From Nitriliruptoraceae bacterium (GTDB lineage Bacteria; Actinomycetota; Nitriliruptoria; Nitriliruptorales; Nitriliruptoraceae), in contig SLMP01000058.1 in assembly GCA_007133465.1 (NCBI GenBank), positions 1 to 33,770 of the forward strand: 33,770 nucleotides of DNA. The letters are read 5' to 3'. Positions 16,400 to 24,306 of this stretch are shown piece by piece. Below the pieces are notes generated by a model. It searched no databases and was not told the origin of the DNA. It worked only from the letters and a program-made list of their open reading frames with translations. Positions within the stretch are counted from its first letter, which is position 1; each line of letters opens with the position of its first letter. The translations under genes and the position numbers were made by a program.

Positions 16400-17011
16400 T
16401 CAGGCCGACGAGGGGGCCGCGGGGACCTCGTGTCCCGCCAGCACCGTCGCGACGAGCCGTCGCACGGTCGCAGCATCCGCGAGGTCCTGCGTGAGCGGCG
16501 GGGTGATCACCCACGAGATCGTCAGCCGCGCGAGCAGTTCCGCGTCGCCGGCCCGGTCCCGACGCGGCTGCCCCGCCTCGCTGGCGGCCACGTCCAGCAC
16601 GGGGGCGAGGACCGCGACGGCCCGGTGGAGCACCGGTGCCGCCGCGACGGTGAAGACCGGCAGGATCGCGTCCGGTTCCAGTTGGAGCAGGCGCTGCAGC
16701 AGCGGATGCGCGCGGGCGTGCGCGACGGCGAACCCGATCGCGCCCGTGATGCGGTCCACCGCGGGGCCGGTCGCCGCCAGCTCGTCGGCGAGCGAGCCGA
16801 AGAACCGCTCGAGCTCACGGTCGACGACCGCACGCGCCACCGTCGACACGTCGCCGACGTGCTTGTAGACGGTCGGACGGGAGACGCCGGCGCGCGCCGC
16901 GACCGCGGACAGGGGGGTGTCCCGCAAGCCACGTTCGAGGTAGAGCGCCAGCGCCGCGTCGAGGATGCGGGCCGCGACCGACCCGTCGGCGGGGGCAGCG
17001 ACCTCGGACAT
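16400..17011 (-). CDS. TetR/AcrR-family transcriptional regulator
   Basis: Probable repressor (203 aa). The N-terminal helix-turn-helix is clear: AARILDAALALYLERGLRDTPLSAVAARAGVSRPTVYKHVGD, with VSRPTVYKHVGD as recognition helix. The C-terminal part is an all-helical ligand/dimerisation domain with no recognisable ligand. A TetR gene occupies the same place next to mfd in mycobacteria (Rv1019), so this may be its counterpart. I prefer the ATG at 17011. A GTG at 17041 would overlap the upstream permease stop by four bases (GTGA) and suggest translational coupling; neither has a strong ribosome binding site. Being in one unit with the exporter-like gene, it may control that gene and the divergent oxidase; this is inference. 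Confidence 0.85.
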   Translation of the reverse strand: MSEVAAPADGSVAARILDAALALYLERGLRDTPLSAVAARAGVSRPTVYKHVGDVSTVARAVVDRELERFFGSLADELAATGPAVDRITGAIGFAVAHARAHPLLQRLLQLEPDAILPVFTVAAAPVLHRAVAVLAPVLDVAASEAGQPRRDRAGDAELLARLTISWVITPPLTQDLADAATVRRLVATVLAGHEVPAAPSSA

Positions 17012-17037
17012 GCGGTGCTCGTCTCGTGACCAGAGGC

Positions 17038-18225
17038 TCACCAGCCGAGCCCCACGAGGACGCTACCGACGAGCAGGCCGGGGATCGTCGACAGCCCGGT
17101 ACCGAGCAGCGCCGCGCGCCGATCGAGGACGAGCAGCGGCAGCAACGCGTCGCCGTCCTGGCTCAGCGCGTTCGCGAGCAGCATCGGCAACGGGACCACC
17201 CCCTGCACGTACAGCCCGGTCAGCACCAGTTGTGGCCCACAGCCCGGGACGAGCCCGAGGCCCGCGCCGACCAGGACGCCGACGAGCCCGAGCACCGGCA
17301 GGGCAGCGAGGTCGACGCCGGCCGTGACCACGGCCACCTCGACGACCAGGAAGGCGGCGGCGACCCAGCACACCACGATCGCGGTCTCCCGGGCGGCCGC
17401 CAGCAGGACCTCCCCCCGCCGGGCGATCGCCGTGCAGCCGAGCGCGGTGCCCTGGCCTCGCCCGAGCACCAGCAGCGCGAAGCAGACGAGGAGGCCGGCG
17501 ACGCCGACGAGCCCCTCGAGGGTGGGCCCGACCGTGGCGAGCGTGCCGACCGTCCCCTCCGCGGACGGCACGCTCACGGCGATCGGGGCCCCGATGAGCC
17601 GCGCCAGCACGAGCGTCCCGCCGAGGACCACGAGGATCCAGAACAGCCCGCCGGCACCGCGGAGCAGGACGCCGGGGCCGGGGCGGGCAGCGTCGGCGTC
17701 CGGCCCCGGCCCCGGCCGGTCGGCGGTCGGCCCCGGCCGGTCGGCGGTCGGCCCCGGCGGCCGGGGCGGCCGGGGCGCGGTACGCACCGCGACCGCGAGG
17801 CGCTCCGGGGCCACGCGCTGCAACGTGGCCGCCCGCGCCGGCGCGATGCCGAGGGCGTCCACGAGGAACCCGGTCCCCACCCCGACGACCAGCAGCGTGA
17901 GGTGCACCCCGATCGCGGTCGCCGGAGCGGTGGCCAACAGCACGAAGGACGCGTCCCCCATCGTCGCGACCAGGGTGGCGACCACGGTCCCGAACGAGAC
18001 CGTGCCGCGCAGGTAGACCGGCATCACGACGAGCGCGCCGCCACAGCCCGGCAGGACCCCGAGCACCGCGCCGACGAGCGGGCCCAGCCGGCGGTGGCGC
18101 ACCAACCAGCCCTGCACGGCGTCCCCGGAACGGTGCTGGAGCCGTCCGATCAGCGCGAGCAGCACCGCGACGACGGCGCCGACCTCGAGGAACGCGGCGG
18201 CGGCCGCGTCGACGATCCACGCCAT
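17038..18225 (-). CDS. PGCG-motif membrane protein, putative manganese/heavy-metal exporter
   Basis: Polytopic membrane protein (395 aa) with about ten hydrophobic segments in two homologous halves. Each half carries a PGCG signature followed by a short-Gly loop and an acidic-Ala segment: LPGCGGALVVMPVYLRGTVS with MGDASF (PGCG at 59-62), and VPGCGPQLVLTGLYVQGVVP with QDGDALLP (PGCG at 327-330). From memory this pattern belongs to the family annotated as putative manganese transporter or 10-TM heavy-metal exporter (PF11449 type). A Pro/Gly-rich cytoplasmic linker with a 21-bp tandem repeat separates the halves. The ATG at 18225 has a GGAGGAGGG ribosome binding site. It is divergent from an R2lox oxidase, a Mn/Fe enzyme family, and followed by a TetR gene. 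Confidence 0.75.
   Translation of the reverse strand: MAWIVDAAAAAFLEVGAVVAVLLALIGRLQHRSGDAVQGWLVRHRRLGPLVGAVLGVLPGCGGALVVMPVYLRGTVSFGTVVATLVATMGDASFVLLATAPATAIGVHLTLLVVGVGTGFLVDALGIAPARAATLQRVAPERLAVAVRTAPRPPRPPGPTADRPGPTADRPGPGPDADAARPGPGVLLRGAGGLFWILVVLGGTLVLARLIGAPIAVSVPSAEGTVGTLATVGPTLEGLVGVAGLLVCFALLVLGRGQGTALGCTAIARRGEVLLAAARETAIVVCWVAAAFLVVEVAVVTAGVDLAALPVLGLVGVLVGAGLGLVPGCGPQLVLTGLYVQGVVPLPMLLANALSQDGDALLPLLVLDRRAALLGTGLSTIPGLLVGSVLVGLGW
17716..17757 (-). repeat. 21-bp perfect tandem repeat in the exporter linker
   Basis: Two identical 21-bp units (17716-17736 and 17737-17757) encode the seven-residue repeat GPTADRP in the loop between the two membrane halves. The frame is kept. Confidence 0.9.
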
Positions 18226-18251
18226 CCAACCCTCCTCCCGGGTCCGGGCGC

Positions 18252-18282
18252 AGTGTTGACAACTCGACGCTCGGTGTAAAGT
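18252..18282. promoter_or_regulatory. Overlapping divergent promoters of oxidase and exporter
   Basis: On the plus strand TTGACA (18256-18261) is followed after 15 bases by TAAAGT (18277-18282), pointing to the oxidase. On the minus strand TTTACA (18275-18280) is followed after 17 bases by AACACT (18252-18257), pointing to the exporter. The same AT-richer patches would serve both directions, so transcription of the two genes should interfere. This is the most sigma-70-like promoter region in the window. Confidence 0.45.
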
Positions 18283-18337
18283 CGTCGCGGGTGACCGTGG
18301 GGCGGCCGGATGCCGCCGGCGACGAAGGAGGACGGCC

Positions 18338-19300
18338 GTGGCCGTGGCGAACCGGGACGAGCAGGGACACCGCACGGGGTTCGGCGCGTTGCGCGCCGGC
18401 GGCATCGACTGGGACTACCTGCCGATGCGTCTGTTCGTCCAGGGCCAGGAACGGTTCTGGCGGGCGAACGACATCGACTTCACCCAGGACGCGGCGGACC
18501 TCGCGGCGCTCAGCGACGACGAACGCGAGGCCGCGCTGTACCTCTGCGCCTCGTTCGTCGCCGGGGAGGAGGCGGTCACGGAGGACATCCAGCCGTTCCT
18601 GCGCGCGATGGCGGCGGAGGGCCGGCTCGAGGACGAGATGTACCTCACCCAGTTCGCCTTCGAGGAGGCCAAGCACACCGAGGTGTTCCGGCGCTGGCTG
18701 GACGCGGTCGGGGTCACCGAGGACCTGCACCACTACGTCGAGGACAACCCCGGCTACCGCCGCATCTTCTACGAGGAGCTGCCGGCGGCGCTCGACCGGC
18801 TGCTGGACGACCACTCGCCGGAGGCCCAGGTTCGCGCCAGCGTGACCTACAACCAGATCGTGGAGGGGATGCTGGCGCTGACCGGCTACCACGCCTGGAA
18901 CCTGGTCTGCAAGAGCCGCGGCATGCTGCCGGGCATGCAGGAGATCGTGAAGCGCATCGGCGACGACGAGCGTCGCCACATGGCCTGGGGCACGTTCACG
19001 TGCCGCCGGCACGTGGCGGCCGACGACGCGATCTGGGCGGTCGTCGAGACCCGCATCCAGGAGCTGATGGAGCCGGCGCTCGCGATGGTCGCGTACCCGC
19101 TCGAGCAGTTCGCGACCCCGCCGTTCGGCCTCGACAAGGACGCGATCGTGCAGTATGCGTTCGACCGTGGCAGCCGCAGGCTCGGGACCATCGCCTCCGC
19201 CCGCGGCCGGGACCTTCGCGAGGTCGAAGGGGACCGCGAACCCCTGGAGCTCGAGGAGCGCTTCGGGCGGGAGGACGCGCAGGCCTACGACGAGGCCTGA
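18338..19300 (+). CDS. R2-like ligand-binding oxidase (R2lox)
   Basis: Soluble four-helix ferritin-like oxidase (320 aa), close in sequence to M. tuberculosis Rv0233 as I remember it. Proteins of this family hold a Mn/Fe cofactor, bind a fatty-acid-like ligand and form a Val-Tyr ether crosslink. All key residues are present: metal ligands Glu77 (GEEAVTED), Glu110 and His113 (FEEAKH), Glu176 (YNQIVEG), Glu211 and His214 (DDERRH), and the crosslink pair Val80 and Tyr171. The protein is therefore not a ribonucleotide reductase subunit; no nrdA-like partner is nearby. The GTG at 18338 has AAGGAGG upstream. It is divergent from a putative manganese exporter. The physiological substrate of the family is unknown. 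Confidence 0.93.
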   Translation: MAVANRDEQGHRTGFGALRAGGIDWDYLPMRLFVQGQERFWRANDIDFTQDAADLAALSDDEREAALYLCASFVAGEEAVTEDIQPFLRAMAAEGRLEDEMYLTQFAFEEAKHTEVFRRWLDAVGVTEDLHHYVEDNPGYRRIFYEELPAALDRLLDDHSPEAQVRASVTYNQIVEGMLALTGYHAWNLVCKSRGMLPGMQEIVKRIGDDERRHMAWGTFTCRRHVAADDAIWAVVETRIQELMEPALAMVAYPLEQFATPPFGLDKDAIVQYAFDRGSRRLGTIASARGRDLREVEGDREPLELEERFGREDAQAYDEA

Positions 19301-19314
19301 CCGGCGGGCCGGTC
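19299..19314. terminator. Small hairpin between oxidase and DUF4191 genes
   Basis: GACCGG-CGGG-CCGGTC overlaps the oxidase stop codon, and part of it (CGGCGGGCCGGTCG) is repeated directly after. The two genes converge here, so a weak bidirectional terminator is possible. Confidence 0.3.
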
Positions 19315-19348
19315 GCGGCGGGCCGGTCGCGGCGGACGGCGCCGGTGG

Positions 19349-20002
19349 TCAGCGGGGCTTGGGACGCTTGCGGTTGGCCGCAGCCATCGGGTCGATGCCC
19401 TTCGGGATGGGCATGCCGCGGTCGAGCGGCTTCAGCTTGCGCTCGAGCTTCGGCACGTCGCCCTTCTTCAGCTCGCGGGGCAGCTTCGCGAGGTGACGCT
19501 GCAGCTTGTTCAGCGGCACCTGGCCGTCCTGGTCACCGACCACCAGCACGGTGACGGGCGCCTCGCCCGCCACCCGGGACAGCCGCTTCTTCTCCTTCGC
19601 GAGCAGACCCTTCACGCGCTGGGGGGAACCCTCCCCGACGAGCACGATGCCCGGTCGGCCGACGACCCGGTGGACGAGGTCCTGCTTGGCGTTGACCGCG
19701 ACCGCAGGGGTCACGAACCACTGGCCGCGCATGATGTTCAGCACGGCGGCCGCCGCCCCGATGTGGCCCTCGATCGCGGCGTACTGCGCCTTCTGCAGCC
19801 GCAGGTTGAACGCCATCATCGCGCCCATGGCGGCGAACAGCAGGGCGAAGACGACGATGGCGATCGGGTGGATCAAAAGGCCCAGGCCGGCGCCGACCAA
19901 CGCGCCGACGAACGCGCCGACCACCACCCAGACCATCGCCTTGTCGTCGAGCTGGCGCAGTTGCTTCCACGCCTCGACGAACCGCTCGATCCTCTCCTTC
20001 AC
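19349..20002 (-). CDS. DUF4191 membrane protein
   Basis: Conserved actinobacterial protein of unknown function (217 aa). Two close membrane segments lie near residues 25-65 (MVWVVVGAFVGALVGAGLGLLI and AIVVFALLFAAMGAMMAF). A cytoplasmic domain follows, with RGQWFVTPAVAVNAKQDLVHRVVGRPGIVLVGEG, typical of DUF4191. The C-terminus is strongly basic (LERKLKPLDRGMPIPKGIDP... NRKRPKPR). I choose the GTG at 20002: GAGGAG lies six bases before it, whereas the in-frame ATG two codons earlier directly abuts the GAGGAG and would be poorly spaced. It follows pth by about 60 bases. Confidence 0.85.
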   Translation of the reverse strand: MKERIERFVEAWKQLRQLDDKAMVWVVVGAFVGALVGAGLGLLIHPIAIVVFALLFAAMGAMMAFNLRLQKAQYAAIEGHIGAAAAVLNIMRGQWFVTPAVAVNAKQDLVHRVVGRPGIVLVGEGSPQRVKGLLAKEKKRLSRVAGEAPVTVLVVGDQDGQVPLNKLQRHLAKLPRELKKGDVPKLERKLKPLDRGMPIPKGIDPMAAANRKRPKPR

Positions 20003-20062
20003 GGGCATCTCCTCGCGGACGGTGGCGACGTCGGGGTCGCGGACGCGGACGGGCCGAGGCGT

Positions 20063-20644
20063 TCAGCCACGGCCATGGAACCGGTTCTGGGTGGCCTCGA
20101 GGCCCTCGCCCGCGAGGGCGACGACCGCGTCCGCCGCTTCCTCGAGGGTGACGTCGACGACCTCGCGGTCGGCGGGCGGGAAGCGTCGCAGGACGTAGTC
20201 GCGGCCGGGCATCCGGCCGGGCGGCCGGCCGATGCCGATCCGCACCCGCAGGTAGTCGCGGGTCCCGAGCGCGCGGTCGACGTCCCGCAGCCCGTTGTGC
20301 CCGCCGGGGCCGCCGCCGGCCTTGACGCGCAGCGCGCCGACGGGCAGGTCGAGGTCGTCGTGGACGACGACGACGCGCGCCGGGGGGACCTTGAACCAGG
20401 CGGCGGCCGACTGCACGGGGTCACCCGACCGGTTCATGTAGCTCTGCGGGACCGCGAGGACGAGCCGGTGCCCGGCGACCGACGCCTCGGCGATCTCACA
20501 CCGCACGCGACGGTTGCGGCGCAGGTCGGTGTGCTCGCGCCGCGCGAGCAGCCGGACGACGTCCGCACCGACGTTGTGGCGCGTCCCGCCGTACTCGCCC
20601 TCCGGGTTGCCGAGGCCGACGACGAGCCAACGGTCGTCGGCCAC
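20063..20644 (-). CDS. pth: Peptidyl-tRNA hydrolase
   Basis: Recycles peptidyl-tRNA that drops off the ribosome by cleaving the ester bond (193 aa). Catalytic and binding residues align with the E. coli enzyme with an offset of three: His23 (TRHNVG), Asn71 (SYMNRSG), Asp96 (HDDLDLP) and Asn117 (GGHNGL). The opening LVVGLGNPEGEYGGTRHNVG is the family signature. GTG start with GGAGGGA just upstream. It follows rplY by 75 bases, the same pairing as in mycobacteria and many other bacteria. Confidence 0.97.
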   Translation of the reverse strand: MADDRWLVVGLGNPEGEYGGTRHNVGADVVRLLARREHTDLRRNRRVRCEIAEASVAGHRLVLAVPQSYMNRSGDPVQSAAAWFKVPPARVVVVHDDLDLPVGALRVKAGGGPGGHNGLRDVDRALGTRDYLRVRIGIGRPPGRMPGRDYVLRRFPPADREVVDVTLEEAADAVVALAGEGLEATQNRFHGRG

Positions 20645-20719
20645 GGCTCCCTCCGGTCACCGCTCCCGGCGTGCCGCGCGGTCGGCGTGCACCACGCCCC
20701 GGCGGCAGGTCGGTACGGC

Positions 20720-21385
20720 TCAGTCCTCGTCGTCGGCGGACGCCTCGTCCTCGTCCTCGCCGACCAGCTCCGGCTCCGGCGCCTCGATCCCGGCGGCCTC
20801 CTCCATCGCCTCCATGGCCTCCTCGGAGACCGGGGCGTTGATGGTGACCACGGTGCGCTCGAGCTCGACGTCGAACTCGGCGCCGGCGGGCAGCTGGTCG
20901 CGCAGGTCCTCGACGCGCCTCACGTCGCCGATCTCCATGCCGGCGACCGAGAGCTCGAGGAAGTTCGGGACCTCCATCGGCTTGACCATGGCCGCCACCG
21001 CGTAGAGCACCTGGTTGACGATGCCCTCGGCGGCCGCGTCGTCCTCGTCGACGAGGTGCACCGGGATCTCGACCGCGATCTGCTGGTCACGGTCGACGGC
21101 GAGGAAGTCGACGTGCAGCGTCTCGCCGCGGATCGGATGGTGCTGGATGTCACGGGGCACCGTCAGGTAGGCCTCGCCGCCGACCTCCAGCCGGATCAGC
21201 ACGTTGCGGCCGGCCTCGGTGTGCAGGGCGTGGTAGAGGTCGAGCGCGCCCACACTGACGGACGTCGGCGCGACCTGGTAGCCGTAGAGGATGCCTGGCA
21301 CCCGTCCCTGCTTGCGGAGACGCCCCGAGGCGCCCTTGCCCTTCTTCGAGCGCGCATCGGCCGTGAGCTTGACCTGGTTCGACAA
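20720..21385 (-). CDS. rplY: Ribosomal protein bL25, long Ctc form
   Basis: 5S-rRNA-binding ribosomal protein of the general-stress (Ctc) type (221 aa). The L25 domain has LTADARSKKGKGASGRLRKQGRVPGILYG and HVDFLAVDRDQQIAVEIPVHL. The C-terminal TL5-like domain and an acidic tail (EDEDEASADDED) follow. I choose the TTG at 21385, which reads LSNQVKLTAD: AGGAG lies seven bases before it and this is where family members begin. An in-frame ATG at 21427 would add fourteen residues unlike any bL25 and has no such site. The 261-base gap to prs holds two hairpins. Confidence 0.93.
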   Translation of the reverse strand: MSNQVKLTADARSKKGKGASGRLRKQGRVPGILYGYQVAPTSVSVGALDLYHALHTEAGRNVLIRLEVGGEAYLTVPRDIQHHPIRGETLHVDFLAVDRDQQIAVEIPVHLVDEDDAAAEGIVNQVLYAVAAMVKPMEVPNFLELSVAGMEIGDVRRVEDLRDQLPAGAEFDVELERTVVTINAPVSEEAMEAMEEAAGIEAPEPELVGEDEDEASADDED

Positions 21386-21512
21386 CGTGCTGCTCCTGGT
21401 GGAAGGTCCCCATCGCGGGTCGGTCACCGAGTCGGCGGCGAGGTGGCACGAGGGGTGCGTGGGCCACGTGGTGAGGGCGAGACGATCGCGGCCTCGGGGG
21501 CGGACACGCGCT

Positions 21513-21570
21513 CGGCCCGCGCTGGACGCGGGCCGTTCGGGCGATGGTACCGGGCCGCTGGCGGGCCCGG
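21513..21570 (-). terminator. Two hairpins between prs and rplY
   Basis: CGGCCCGCG/CGCGGGCCG with a 5-base loop (21513-21535) and CCGGGCC/GGCCCGG with a 7-base loop (21550-21570) lie in series in the gap after prs. They could end prs transcription before rplY; no T tract follows either. Nothing else is visible in the gap. Confidence 0.4.
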
Positions 21571-21646
21571 CAACCGCCGTGGTGACGGGGTCCCGGGCAG
21601 CGGCCGGCGACGGAACGGCCCCGCCATCGCCCGACCCGCGGGGGGC

Positions 21647-22633
21647 TCAGACGTTCTCGCCCCGGAAGATCTCCGACACCGACTGGTCTTCGAACACCGC
21701 CTTCAGCGCGGACGCGAGGATCGGCGCGATGGAGAGGACCACGAGCTTGTCGGTGCGTCGCTCGGGCGGGATCGGCAGGGTGTTGGTGACCACCACCTTC
21801 TCGATCTCCGAGTCCTGCAGCCGCTGCGCCGCCGGACCCGACAGCAGGGGGTGGGTCGCCAACGCGTAGACCCGACCGGCGCCGCGCTGCTTGAGCAACT
21901 CCGCCGCCCCACAGATCGTGCCGGCGGTGTCGATCATGTCGTCGATCAGGATCGCGGTCTTGCCCTCCACCTCGCCGATCACGTCGAGGGAGACGGCCAC
22001 GTTGTGCTGCGACGGGTCCCGCCGCTTCTGCAGGATCGCCATCGGCGCGCCGAGGAACCCGGCGAACTTCTCCGTGAGCCGGACGCGGCCGGCGTCGGGC
22101 GAGACCACCACCCGGTCCGCCGGCGCGACGTTGTCCTCGATCCACTGCACCAGCAGGGGCATCGCCGTGAGGTGGTCGAACGGGTCGTGGAAGAAGCCCT
22201 GGATCTGTCCGGTGTGCAGGTCGACCGACATGATGCGGTCGACGCCGACCGACTCGTACATGTCGGCGACCATCCGGGCGCTGATCGGCTCGCGCGAGAG
22301 CGCCTTCTTGTCCGACCGGGAGTAGCCGTAGTAGGGGATCACCGCGATCGTGCGCTTCGCCGAGGCGCGCTTGAGCGCGTCGAGCATCACGAGCTGCTCG
22401 ACGATGAAGTCGTTGATGCTCATCCCGCCCGGCAGCGAGACGTGCGACTGCAGCACGAACGCGTCGGCGCCGCGCACGGACTCCGCGAACCGCGCGTAGA
22501 GCTCCCCGTTCGCGAACTGCGACAGCTTGACCTCGCCGACCCGCATGCCGAGGTGGTCGGCGACCTCGCGGGAGAGCTCCGGGTACGACGACCCGGAGAA
22601 GATCATCATCCGCTTCTTGGTGACGACTTCCAT
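21647..22633 (-). CDS. prs: Ribose-phosphate pyrophosphokinase
   Basis: Makes phosphoribosyl pyrophosphate from ribose 5-phosphate and ATP for nucleotide, His and Trp synthesis (328 aa). The family motifs are all present: FSGSSYPELSREVADHLG, KLSQFANGELYARF, the ATP/Mg loop VDRIMSVDLHTGQIQGFF, the flexible loop with VVVSPDAGRVRLTEKFA, and the PRPP-binding site AILIDDMIDTAGTI. ATG 22633 is the best start; the longer frame adds a Pro/Arg-rich stretch not seen in the family. A TACCGT box at 22673-22678 is a candidate -10. It lies downstream of glmU, as in mycobacteria. Confidence 0.97.
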   Translation of the reverse strand: MEVVTKKRMMIFSGSSYPELSREVADHLGMRVGEVKLSQFANGELYARFAESVRGADAFVLQSHVSLPGGMSINDFIVEQLVMLDALKRASAKRTIAVIPYYGYSRSDKKALSREPISARMVADMYESVGVDRIMSVDLHTGQIQGFFHDPFDHLTAMPLLVQWIEDNVAPADRVVVSPDAGRVRLTEKFAGFLGAPMAILQKRRDPSQHNVAVSLDVIGEVEGKTAILIDDMIDTAGTICGAAELLKQRGAGRVYALATHPLLSGPAAQRLQDSEIEKVVVTNTLPIPPERRTDKLVVLSIAPILASALKAVFEDQSVSEIFRGENV

Positions 22634-22672
22634 CGCTGGCGTCCCGACGGTCGGCGGCGGCCCGGGGGCGCG

Positions 22673-22678
22673 ACGGTA
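22673..22678 (-). promoter_or_regulatory. Candidate -10 box of prs
   Basis: TACCGT on the minus strand (TANNNT type) lies 39 bases before the prs ATG. It is just past the repeated hairpin elements behind glmU. Confidence 0.3.
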
Positions 22679-22694
22679 GCCGCACGGCTGCCGA

Positions 22695-22798
22695 GCGTCA
22701 GCCTCGCGGGGAGGCATCCGGTCCCCGTCACCCGCGCCGCGGGCGTCAGCCTCGCCGAGAGGCGTCCGGCCCCGCCAGCGGTGCCACCCGCTCGAGCG
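22695..22798 (-). repeat. Tandem imperfect repeats with hairpins after glmU
   Basis: Two copies of about 30 bases begin with GCGTCAGCCTCGC (22695-22726 and 22743-22773), 48 bases apart. A third, partial GCGTCAGCC at 22796 overlaps the glmU stop codon. Each full copy holds GCCTC-N5-GAGGC, a small hairpin whose loop differs between copies while the stem is kept. They may be tandem terminators or decayed duplications of the glmU 3' end. Confidence 0.6.
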
Positions 22799-24187
22799 TC
22801 AGCCCTGGTCCTCGGCCTCGCGGCGCGCGCGCCAGCCCTCCTTGACGGTCTGCCGCGACCTGGCGATCGCCAACGCCCCGGCGGGCACGTCGTCGGTGAT
22901 CGTCGAACCGGCGGCGGTGTACGCCCCCGTGCCGATCGTGACCGGGGCGATCAGCATCGTGTCGCAACCGACGAAGGCGCCGTCCTCGATCGTGGTGTGC
23001 GACTTCGTCCGGCCGTCGTAGTTGACCGTGATCACGCCGCAGGAGACGTTGACCCCGGTGCCGACGGTCGCGTCGCCGACGTAGGCGAGATGCGGGATCT
23101 TCGTCCCGTCACCGATCCGCGCGTTCTTGGTCTCCGCGTAGGCGCCGACCTTCGTGCGGGCGCCGAGGTGGGTGCCCGTGCGCAGGTGGGCGAAGGGACC
23201 GACCTGGGCGTGGGGTCCGATCACGGCCCCCTCCCCCCGGGTGGAGTGGACGGTCGCGTCGGCCTCGACGACGCACGCGCTGAGGTGGCTGTTCGGCCCG
23301 ACCACCGCCCGCTCACCGATGCGCGTGCCCTGGTCGAGCAGCGTCCCGGGCAGCAGGACCGCGTCGCGTGCCACCTCGACGTCGACGTCGACGTGGGTCG
23401 TCACCGGGTCGAGGACGCTCACCCCGACCTCGACCATGAGGTGGTCGAGATGGCGGCGGCGCAGCTCCGCAGCGGTGTCGGCCAGCTGGCGGCGGTCGTT
23501 GACGCCGGCGATCTCACGCTCGGCCACCACGACCGGCGCGGCCTGCTGGCCGGCCCGGTGGAGGATCTCGACCACATCGGTGAGGTAGAGCTCCCCCTGG
23601 GCGTTGTCGTCGTCGAGCTCGCCGATGGCCGTCTCGAGCGGGCCGCGCGGCAGCACGTACATGCCGGCGTTGACCTCCGGGATCGCCCGCTGCTCGACCG
23701 TCGCGTCGCGCTCCTCGACCACCCGCACCACGCTGCCCACGTCGTCGCGCACCACCCGGCCGTACCCGGTGGGGTCGCCGAGTTCGGCCGTGAGCATCGC
23801 GGCGCGCCCCCCGTCCGACGCGGCCACGAGCCGTTCGAGCGTGCCCGCTGTCAGCAGCGGCGTGTCCCCCGGGAGGACCAGCACCCGCTCGATGCCCGCC
23901 TCGAGGGCCGGCAGCGCCACCTCGACGGCGTGGCCGGTGCCACGCTGCTCGGCCTGCAGGACGGTGCCGATGCCGGGCAGGTCCGCGGCTTGCACCTCGG
24001 CCGTGACGGCGTCCGCCTGGTGGCCGACCACGACGAGCACCTGGCCGAGGTCGAGCGGCCGCAGCGCCTCCAGCACGTGGTGCACGAGCGTGCGGCCGGC
24101 GGCACGGTGCAGCACCTTCGCGAGGTCGGAACGGAACCGGGTGCCCTTGCCGGCAGCGAGCACGACGGCGGCGACGTCCTGGGCCAT
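22799..24187 (-). CDS. glmU: Bifunctional GlmU: glucosamine-1-P acetyltransferase / GlcNAc-1-P uridyltransferase
   Basis: Makes UDP-GlcNAc, the cell-wall precursor, in two steps (462 aa). The N-terminal uridyltransferase has VVLAAGKGTRFRSDLAKVLH, VLVLPGDTPLL and EVNAGMYVLP. The C-terminal left-handed beta-helix acetyltransferase has GPHAQVGPFAHLRTGTHLG, GAYAETKNARIGDGTKIPHLAYVGDA, GVITVNYDG and GAYTAAGSTITDD. In the pyrophosphorylase signature the usual Pro before Lys is Ala (DLAKVLH instead of DLPKVLH). ATG 24187 has AGGAG six bases upstream. A TACGGT box (24218-24223) is a candidate -10. Divergent from the SEC-C gene and upstream of prs. Confidence 0.97.
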   Translation of the reverse strand: MAQDVAAVVLAAGKGTRFRSDLAKVLHRAAGRTLVHHVLEALRPLDLGQVLVVVGHQADAVTAEVQAADLPGIGTVLQAEQRGTGHAVEVALPALEAGIERVLVLPGDTPLLTAGTLERLVAASDGGRAAMLTAELGDPTGYGRVVRDDVGSVVRVVEERDATVEQRAIPEVNAGMYVLPRGPLETAIGELDDDNAQGELYLTDVVEILHRAGQQAAPVVVAEREIAGVNDRRQLADTAAELRRRHLDHLMVEVGVSVLDPVTTHVDVDVEVARDAVLLPGTLLDQGTRIGERAVVGPNSHLSACVVEADATVHSTRGEGAVIGPHAQVGPFAHLRTGTHLGARTKVGAYAETKNARIGDGTKIPHLAYVGDATVGTGVNVSCGVITVNYDGRTKSHTTIEDGAFVGCDTMLIAPVTIGTGAYTAAGSTITDDVPAGALAIARSRQTVKEGWRARREAEDQG

Positions 24188-24217
24188 GGGGGTCTCCTGC
24201 GGTGGGGAGCGACCGCC

Positions 24218-24223
24218 ACCGTA
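24218..24223 (-). promoter_or_regulatory. Candidate -10 box of glmU
   Basis: TACGGT on the minus strand (TANNNT type) lies 30 bases before the glmU ATG, in the 119-base divergent gap. Confidence 0.3.
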
Positions 24224-24272
24224 GCCGGGCGGTCGGGGCCGTCGGACGGACGCGACCCGCGCGGTCGAGCAG

Positions 24273-24278
24273 TAGCGT
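24273..24278 (+). promoter_or_regulatory. Candidate -10 box of the SEC-C gene
   Basis: TAGCGT (TANNNT type) lies 28 bases before the GTG start of the SEC-C gene. The same hexamer occurs before xthA and the MFS gene. Confidence 0.35.
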
Positions 24279-24306
24279 CGGTGCCCTCCGACCACCGAGG
24301 TGGCCC

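Noticed and set aside
18449-18457. Another GAACGGTTC
   Set aside because: It is inside the R2lox coding region (ERF codons) with no flanking symmetry. It also shows that the nine-base core alone is not rare enough to be proof.
18338-19300. Ribonucleotide reductase beta subunit
   Set aside because: The sequence matches R2lox, including the Val-Tyr crosslink pair and the Rv0233-like motifs; no alpha subunit is nearby.
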